Part shown: piece after piece, positions 54,117-59,925 of the stretch
How positions within the stretch are numbered: position 1 is the first letter of the stretch
Layout of the letters: every line of letters starts with the position of its first letter
NCBI GenBank assembly: GCA_028873125.1
Contig: JAGWMQ010000005.1
Location: 1-59,925, forward strand
Length of the DNA: 59,925 bases
From: Verrucomicrobiota bacterium
Lineage (GTDB): Bacteria; Verrucomicrobiota; Verrucomicrobiia; Limisphaerales; UBA11358
Reading direction: 5' to 3'
Made by a program: the position numbers and the translations under genes
Notes under the pieces: generated by a model
What the model saw: the letters and a program-made list of their open reading frames with translations, nothing else
What the model was told of the DNA's origin: nothing
The model's database searches: none

Positions 54117-56921
54117 ATGAAAACCACCACTGCGCTTTTCTTGTTTTCACTCTGCGCCTCGCTGTCGGCGGCAATGATGGATCTGGCGGGCAACTGGGAG
54201 TTCCAACTCGACCCGCACGACTGCGGCGTCATGGAACATTTCTGGGACAAACCGTTCCACGACACGATCCGGCTGCCGGGCACCGTTTCGCAAGCGCGCA
54301 AAGGCGATCCTCTGGCGTTGCCGCCCGTGCTCCCCACCCCTCCAGCCGAGGGTTTGAATCCCCGGCGCGGTTTGACTTTTGGCCGCAAGCCATCCGCGCT
54401 GGAAGATTCCCCGCTGGCGCATCTGTATCGGCGATTTTCCTACATTGGCGCGGCGTGGTACCGGCGCACCGTCGAAATCCCGGAAAGCTGGGCAGGCAAG
54501 GATGTGGAGCTGGTGCTGGAGCGCGTGATTTGGGAATCGCGGGTCTGGGTCAACGGCCGGTTCATGGGCGCGCGGAACAGCCTCACCACGCCGCACCGCT
54601 ACGAAATCGGCGCGGCGCTCCAACCGGGACGCAACGAGATCGTCATCCGGGTGGACAACCGCCGGCAACTGGCCATCGGCAATCCCCACGCCTACACCGA
54701 GGAAACCCAAACCCTCTGGAACGGCATCATCGGGCGCATCGCATTGGCGGCACGAGACAAAATCCGTATTGACCGGCTGCAGTTGCGTCCCGATCTGGCA
54801 CGCCAAGGCGTCACGGTGACGGTGTTTACGCTCAACGGCAGCGGACGTAAAGCGAAGGCAAACCTGGTATTGCAGGCCGCGCCGGATAATTTCAAAGGCC
54901 GGTTGCTGCCGGCTTTGGAGTCGCCGGTTTCGCTGGCCCCCGGCGATGGGGCGCAGACGATGTTCTATCCGATGGGGACGAACTTCGCGCTCTGGTCGGA
55001 ATTCAGCCCGAAATTGTATCGGATGCGCGCCTCCCTGACCGGCGCAGACTTCCACTCCGAGGTCGCCGGCACGTGCGGAATGCGCGAGTTCAAGGCCGTG
55101 GGCCATCATTTTTTCATCAATGGCCGGCCGACGTTCCTGCGCGGCACGGTCGAAAGCTGCGTCTTTCCGAAGACCGGCTATCCGGACATGAACGGCGGGC
55201 AGTGGAAGAAGATGTTTTCCGCCTTGAAGGCTTATGGACTCAACCACGTGCGCTTTCACACATGGTGTCCGCCGGAAATCGCCTTCGAGACGGCTGACCG
55301 CTCCGGCATTTATCTGGAAGTCGAACTGCCGGATTGGTGCTTCCATGTCGGCCAGGACACCAACGTGACCGAATTCTTCCGCCAGGAAGGCGAACGCATG
55401 ATCCGCGAATACGGGAATCATCCGTCCTGGGTGATGTTGACCATGGGCAACGAATTGAAGGGCAACTATTCCGTGCTGGACGAACTGGAAGCGCATTTCC
55501 GCCGGCTCGATCCGCAGTTGCTTTACGCCAGCACGACTTATCCGTCTTCGCCGCGCGGCAAGGTGCCGGAGCCCGCGGATGATTATTACATCTCGCAGGA
55601 CACCGGGTGCGGGCGGGTGCGCGGCCAGGGCATTTTTAACAACACCCCGCCCGGCACGGACACCAACTACGCCCGCGCCGTGGCCTGCATTCCGGTTCCG
55701 CTGATCAGCCACGAAGTCGGGCAATACTGCGTCTATCCGGACCTGGCCGAACTGCCGAAATACGATGGCGTGCTGCGCGACCTGGCCCTCGAGGCGATCC
55801 GCGCCGATTTGAAAAGAAAGGGACGTCTGGCCGAGGCGCCGATTTACACGCGGGACTCCGGCAAGCTGGCGGCGCTGCTTTACAAGGAGGAAATCGAACG
55901 CGCCCTGCGCACCACCAACCAGGCGGGCTGTGAGTTGCTCGCCTTGAATGATTTCCCCGGCCAAGGCACCTCAACCGTCGGACTGCTCGATGCTTTCTGG
56001 GACAGCAAGAACCTGATCGCACCGAAAGAATTCCGGGAATTCTGCGGCCCGGTCGTGCCGCTGGTTCTCATGCCCAAACGGGTTTATCAAAATGACGAGG
56101 TGTTCGACGCCGGCGTCGAAATCGCCAACTTCGGACCAGCACCGATCGGCAACGCGACGATCGTCTGGAAGATTCTGGACGGGCGAAAAGAGATCGGCGC
56201 CGGCTCGTTCAAACGGGCGCTCATTCCATTGGGCGGCGACATTGCATTGGGCCGTGTGAGGCAATCGCTGTCCTCCGTGACGAACGCGGCAAAACTCAAG
56301 ATAACGGTCGCGTTGGCCGGCACCTCCATCGCCAATGATTGGGCGATCTGGGATTATCCGGTGAAAGAAAGCGCCGTCAACACGAATGCCATCGCCGTCT
56401 TCCAAACACCGGACGAGGCGTTTTACCAGGCGTTGCACGATGGGAAACGAGTCCTGCTGCTTCCGCCGCGCGCGGACGTGAAATCGCCGCTGGCCGCGCA
56501 GTTCGTTCCGGTGTTTTGGAACCCGGTGATGTTCCCGAACCAACCGTGCACGATGGGCGCGATGATTGACGCCAAAGCTCCGGTGTTTGCGGATTTCCCG
56601 ACCGATCCCTGGACCAACTGGCAATGGTGGGAATTGTTGCACCATTCCTTTACCGTCAATCTGGACGCCGTGCCGGCAAAGGTGGCCATGCCCTTGCGCT
56701 TTGTGGACAATTTCAACCGCAACGCCGTGCCCGCCGCGATGTTTGAGGCCCGGGTCGGCCCCGGACGGCTTTTGGTTTGCACGCCCGACATCAGCCACGA
56801 CTTGAAGCACCGGCTCGTGGCCCGCCAGTTGCGCCGGAGCATCCTCCGCTACATGGCCGGCGATCAATTCCAACCGCGCGTCGAATTGAGCCCGGAGGAG
56901 ATGAAAGGGCTGTTCCGCTGA
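54117..56921 (+). CDS. Secreted glycoside hydrolase family 2 enzyme
   Basis: A 934-residue enzyme with a signal peptide (residues 1-19). The GH2 sugar-binding domain (LAGNWEFQLDP..., with WYRRTVEIPESW and VWVNGRFMG) is followed by an Ig-like domain and a TIM barrel. The barrel has Glu446 as acid/base (MGNELKG) and Glu533 as candidate nucleophile (ISHEVGQY). About 370 further residues form C-terminal beta domains. Substrate could be a beta-galactoside, mannoside or glucuronide. It starts 60 bp after the aminotransferase stop and converges with the P-type ATPase gene 13 bp away. Confidence 0.92.
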   Translation: MKTTTALFLFSLCASLSAAMMDLAGNWEFQLDPHDCGVMEHFWDKPFHDTIRLPGTVSQARKGDPLALPPVLPTPPAEGLNPRRGLTFGRKPSALEDSPLAHLYRRFSYIGAAWYRRTVEIPESWAGKDVELVLERVIWESRVWVNGRFMGARNSLTTPHRYEIGAALQPGRNEIVIRVDNRRQLAIGNPHAYTEETQTLWNGIIGRIALAARDKIRIDRLQLRPDLARQGVTVTVFTLNGSGRKAKANLVLQAAPDNFKGRLLPALESPVSLAPGDGAQTMFYPMGTNFALWSEFSPKLYRMRASLTGADFHSEVAGTCGMREFKAVGHHFFINGRPTFLRGTVESCVFPKTGYPDMNGGQWKKMFSALKAYGLNHVRFHTWCPPEIAFETADRSGIYLEVELPDWCFHVGQDTNVTEFFRQEGERMIREYGNHPSWVMLTMGNELKGNYSVLDELEAHFRRLDPQLLYASTTYPSSPRGKVPEPADDYYISQDTGCGRVRGQGIFNNTPPGTDTNYARAVACIPVPLISHEVGQYCVYPDLAELPKYDGVLRDLALEAIRADLKRKGRLAEAPIYTRDSGKLAALLYKEEIERALRTTNQAGCELLALNDFPGQGTSTVGLLDAFWDSKNLIAPKEFREFCGPVVPLVLMPKRVYQNDEVFDAGVEIANFGPAPIGNATIVWKILDGRKEIGAGSFKRALIPLGGDIALGRVRQSLSSVTNAAKLKITVALAGTSIANDWAIWDYPVKESAVNTNAIAVFQTPDEAFYQALHDGKRVLLLPPRADVKSPLAAQFVPVFWNPVMFPNQPCTMGAMIDAKAPVFADFPTDPWTNWQWWELLHHSFTVNLDAVPAKVAMPLRFVDNFNRNAVPAAMFEARVGPGRLLVCTPDISHDLKHRLVARQLRRSILRYMAGDQFQPRVELSPEEMKGLFR

Positions 56922-56934
56922 ACTTTGTTCCGGT

Positions 56935-58926
56935 TCACGCCATCCCCGGGGCCAGCTGCCCGGCCGGACGGGGCGGCGGTTCTTCACCGGCAGGCTCGAA
57001 ATGCTCCAGTTCCTCGCCTTTGCGCACGAGCCGCGCGCTGTTGAAAATCACGATCAACGAACCGACGTTGTGCAGGATGGCCGCCGGGATCGGGCCGAGA
57101 TAACCGAGCGAGGTGATCGTCAGGCCAATAATGATGAAGAAGGTGCCGAACAGGAAATTCTGGTTGATGACGGCGCGGGTGCTGCGGGAGAGCTTGACCA
57201 GGAACGGCAGCCGGCGCAGATCGTTGTTCATCAGCGCGATGGTTGCGCTGTGAATGGCCACTTCGCTGCCCGCCGCGCCCATGGCGATGCCGATATCCCC
57301 CGCCGCCAGCGCCGGGGCGTCGTTCACGCCGTCGCCGACCACCGCGACCTTGTAGCCCTTGGCCTTGACGGTGTGGACAAATTCCACCTTGTTCTGCGGC
57401 AGGCACTCGCCCTTGGCCTCCTGGCAGCCGATTTCGGCGGCGACACGCGCCACCACCGGCTGGCGGTCGCCGGAAATCATCGCCACGCGGCGCACCCCGG
57501 CCTCCTTGAGTTCGGCGAGCGAAGCCTTTGCCCCGGCTCGCGTCTGGTCCTGCAAGCCCACCCAGCCTATGCAGCGGTGGTCGCGCGCGACAAAAATGAG
57601 GCTCCAGCCCTCGGCCTCGTCGAGGTCCACCGACTTCTCGAACTGGCTGTCCACGCCGTTGTCCTTGAGCCACCGGGCCCGGCCCACCAGAATTTTTGAG
57701 CCGGCGACCTCGGCCTTCACGCCGCGCCCGGCGGACTCCGTAAAATCCTTCGGCTCGGCCAGCGGCACGCCCGCCTCCCTGGCCAACTGGGCGAGCGCCT
57801 TGGCGGTGGGATGGTTGCTGTATCTCTCGGCGGACGCGGCGAACCGCAGCAGCTCGGCGGGTTTGGTTTCGCCGATCGGCGCCAGGCGGCTGACGGCCAG
57901 TTCGCCGGTGGTCAGCGTGCCGGTCTTGTCAAAGATGAAGGCGTTGATCTTGGCGGCCAGCTCGATGTCGGCGACGTTCTTGATCAAAATGCCCAGCCGC
58001 GCGGCGGCGGAAAGCGCGGCCACCATCGCCGTCGGCGTCGCCAGGATGAAGGCGCAAGGGCAGGAGACGACGAAGACGGCGATGACGCGGTTCAAATCGT
58101 GGGTGAAGGCCCAGACCAGCGCGCCGATGACCAGCACCAGCGGCGTGTAAAAGCCCATGTATTGGTCCACGATCTTCATGATGGGCAGCTTGGTCTTTTC
58201 CGCCGCCAAAATGAGCGCGCGCACGCGGCCGATCGTCGTGTCCGTTCCGGCGCGGGTGACCTTGATTTCCAGGAGGCCCGTCAAATTTTGCGTCCCGGCA
58301 AACACCTCGTCGCCCGCCTTTTTGTCGGCCGGAAGGGATTCGCCGGTGATGGTCGCCTGATTGAACGAGCCCTGTCCGCTGACGATGATGCCGTCGGCGG
58401 CGACATTGTCGCCGGGGCGGATGCGGATCACGTCGCCGACGCCGAGTTCGCTGGCGGCGACTTCCTCTTCGCCGCCGTCCGGGGTGATGCGCCGCGCCTT
58501 GGTCGGGGTGAGTTTGATGAGCGATTCGATGGAGGCGCGCGCGCCCTCGGCGGTGCGCGTTTCGATGAGTTCGCCGGTAAGCATGAAGAAGGCGACGATG
58601 CCGGCGGTCTTGTAATTGCCGGAGGCGAAGGCCGCCAGCACGGCGATGGCGACCAGTTCGTTGATGCTGAGCCGCCCGGTGCGCAGGTCCTGGATGGCGG
58701 TGACGACGATGGGATAAATCAAAATGGCCGCCCCAAGGAAGGCGCTGGCGTTGGCCAGGGTCGTGGCCTCCGTAAACGTCCAGTCCACGATGTAGGCGTT
58801 CAGCACCAGCACCACGCCGGCCACGGCCTGCCAGAGATGCACGACGGAATGTTCATGGTCCTGACCGCAGCCGCATTCCGGCCCGTGTTCGTGTGGGTGA
58901 CGGCTCAAAAGCGATTTAACCTGCAT
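56935..58926 (-). CDS. Heavy-metal P1B-type ATPase
   Basis: A 663-residue metal-exporting ATPase. The N-terminus is His/Cys-rich (HPHEHGPECGCGQDHEH), suggesting metal binding. Transmembrane CPC is Cys289-Pro-Cys291, the phosphorylation site is Asp333 (DKTGTLTTGE), TGES and the hinge VGDGVNDAP are intact. The CPC form fits Cu, Zn or Cd; the His-rich tail hints at Zn/Cd, but the ion is unproven. It is located in the inner membrane and pumps metal out of the cytoplasm. The HflK-like gene lies upstream, 30 bp away. Confidence 0.93.
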   Translation of the reverse strand: MQVKSLLSRHPHEHGPECGCGQDHEHSVVHLWQAVAGVVLVLNAYIVDWTFTEATTLANASAFLGAAILIYPIVVTAIQDLRTGRLSINELVAIAVLAAFASGNYKTAGIVAFFMLTGELIETRTAEGARASIESLIKLTPTKARRITPDGGEEEVAASELGVGDVIRIRPGDNVAADGIIVSGQGSFNQATITGESLPADKKAGDEVFAGTQNLTGLLEIKVTRAGTDTTIGRVRALILAAEKTKLPIMKIVDQYMGFYTPLVLVIGALVWAFTHDLNRVIAVFVVSCPCAFILATPTAMVAALSAAARLGILIKNVADIELAAKINAFIFDKTGTLTTGELAVSRLAPIGETKPAELLRFAASAERYSNHPTAKALAQLAREAGVPLAEPKDFTESAGRGVKAEVAGSKILVGRARWLKDNGVDSQFEKSVDLDEAEGWSLIFVARDHRCIGWVGLQDQTRAGAKASLAELKEAGVRRVAMISGDRQPVVARVAAEIGCQEAKGECLPQNKVEFVHTVKAKGYKVAVVGDGVNDAPALAAGDIGIAMGAAGSEVAIHSATIALMNNDLRRLPFLVKLSRSTRAVINQNFLFGTFFIIIGLTITSLGYLGPIPAAILHNVGSLIVIFNSARLVRKGEELEHFEPAGEEPPPRPAGQLAPGMA

Positions 58927-58956
58927 AAATTTTCAAATTGACAACGGCCCGCCGGA

Positions 58957-59925
58957 TCACGGCGAGGTCTGCGCGCCGGTTTTCGGCCCCGGCGGCTCAC
59001 GATTCAACAATAGCCGAAGTTCGGGCGTTGCGCTACCGAGCGGTTCGGGCAGGAAGATTTTGTCGCGCACGTTGGTCAGCACGTTGCCCATCACCTGCAC
59101 CAGCTTTTGCTGCTCAAACAGGGTGGGGTCAATTCTGTAGTTGGGCAGCAGGACGCTGAAGGCCTTGGCGTCGGCCTGGACATTGGCGACGTAGTTCGAG
59201 CGCGCAGACATGGCCTCGTTGAGAATGGCCGCGGCCTGCGCGTCGGCGCTGTTGGTGATCCGGTTCTCCTCGCTGTGCGCCTCTTCGAGGACCTGGTTGC
59301 GGTTCTGGCGCGCCTCGGTCACCTGGTTGAAAATGTCCTGCAACTGCCGCGGCGGGATGCTCTGGACGTCGCAACGGTTGACGGCGATGCCCAACCCCTC
59401 CTGGTCCACCAGTTGCCGGGCGCGCGCGGTCACGGCATCCTGAAATTCGCCCACCTGGTTGTAGAGCACGTCATCCACCTGGAACCGCGCGGCGGCGTAG
59501 AGCAGGGCGTTGTCCAGCGCGTCCTGGATGGCGTTGGTGGCCGACACGAAGTCGAACACGTATTGAACCGGCCTTTCCACCTGGTAATACAGCGTGGCCC
59601 GGGTGTGAATGATGTTGCGGTCCCCCGTAATCACGTAGCTGTCCACTCCCGGAACGAGCGACGGGCCGGGCGGCGGTTCCTGGCCGGAGGCCTCCTGGGC
59701 GGGGGTCACGGCATACCAACCGATGGTCGAGGAGACCTGCTGGACCTGGGTGATGGGAATTCTGACGACCTCGTCAATGGGATAGGAAAACGACCAGTGC
59801 AGTCCGGGCCCCAGCAGGGCCTTTTGCCCCGCGCCCACCGGCCGGCCGAAGCGCAAAATAATGGCCTTTTCCTGCGGACCGACCTGGAAAATACCCGAGG
59901 CCAGAAACGCCAGCACCAGCAGCAC
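58957..59925 (-). CDS. hflK: HflK-like SPFH/band-7 protein, 5' end beyond the window
   Basis: At least 322 residues; the gene continues past the window edge, so the true start is not seen. The visible part begins in a membrane segment followed by VGPQEKAIILRFGR and the SPFH domain. GLGIAVNRCDVQSIPPRQLQDIFNQV is the typical HflK/HflC pattern; a coiled-coil-like AQNRNQVLEEAHSEEN segment and QKLVQVMGNVLTN follow. In E. coli HflK with HflC surrounds and modulates the FtsH protease in the inner membrane. An hflC partner is not in this window. Confidence 0.85.
   Translation of the reverse strand: MLLVLAFLASGIFQVGPQEKAIILRFGRPVGAGQKALLGPGLHWSFSYPIDEVVRIPITQVQQVSSTIGWYAVTPAQEASGQEPPPGPSLVPGVDSYVITGDRNIIHTRATLYYQVERPVQYVFDFVSATNAIQDALDNALLYAAARFQVDDVLYNQVGEFQDAVTARARQLVDQEGLGIAVNRCDVQSIPPRQLQDIFNQVTEARQNRNQVLEEAHSEENRITNSADAQAAAILNEAMSARSNYVANVQADAKAFSVLLPNYRIDPTLFEQQKLVQVMGNVLTNVRDKIFLPEPLGSATPELRLLLNREPPGPKTGAQTSP

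Overview
The window looks like a chromosomal piece of a Verrucomicrobiota bacterium, most likely the Pedosphaera/Limisphaera side of the phylum (inference from gene content; no 16S rRNA here). The signs are GC-rich coding DNA, four type-II-secretion-like pseudopilins with an FADGH tail motif, large secreted proteins sharing one C-terminal module, a long-form (639 aa) IspG, DUF5069 and DUF4230 genes, and palindromic intergenic repeats. No rRNA, tRNA, CRISPR array or prophage was recognised.

Layout. 97-14899 is a secreted carbohydrate-degradation and surface-protein region: a GH3 lipoprotein, a pseudopilin next to a two-module carbohydrate-binding-like protein, a glucoamylase-like (PF10091) enzyme, two tandem paralogous pseudopilins, a large PD40 beta-propeller protein and an esterase. 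15079-19557 holds a small membrane-protein operon ending in an outer-membrane barrel, a GH27 enzyme and a C39-like peptidase. 19654-29758 is mostly housekeeping: a NERD-domain protein, trpS, a DUF4230 protein, then cdsA-dxr-rseP-ispG (phospholipid and isoprenoid synthesis plus a site-2 protease) and a GlcD-type oxidase. 29886-34253 encodes a 1455-residue repeat protein. 34594-40118 carries a small basic protein, rsmI, a TlpA-like thioredoxin, an exported Gfo/Idh/MocA protein, cutA, a GNAT acetyltransferase and two membrane proteins.

40216-42354 is a decayed island: a lone IS66-type TnpA, an envelope-protein pseudogene interrupted by a small inverted-repeat element, and an IS91 transposase fragment. 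42355-46065 has an ECF sigma/anti-sigma pair followed by a frameshifted clan-A glycosidase and a small secreted protein. 46239-51958 holds a three-repeat propeller-like protein, another pseudopilin, a complete ISKra4-type insertion sequence with a 9-bp target duplication, an IS4-type element and a DUF5069 gene. 52166-59925 ends with a solo LuxR-type HTH protein, a class III aminotransferase, a GH2 enzyme, a metal P-type ATPase and the truncated start of an HflK-like protein.

How the parts fit: secreted hydrolases (GH3, GH27, GH2, glucoamylase-like, esterase) would attack polysaccharides outside the cytoplasm, and the interspersed pseudopilins suggest an export or surface apparatus serving them. 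The most notable observations are (1) a C-terminal module of about 70-80 residues, ending in an RFYRV-like motif, shared by five otherwise unrelated secreted proteins and a candidate sorting or anchoring signal; (2) a palindromic repeat inserted in frame inside ispG; and (3) a 106-122 bp inverted-repeat element inside a degraded gene.
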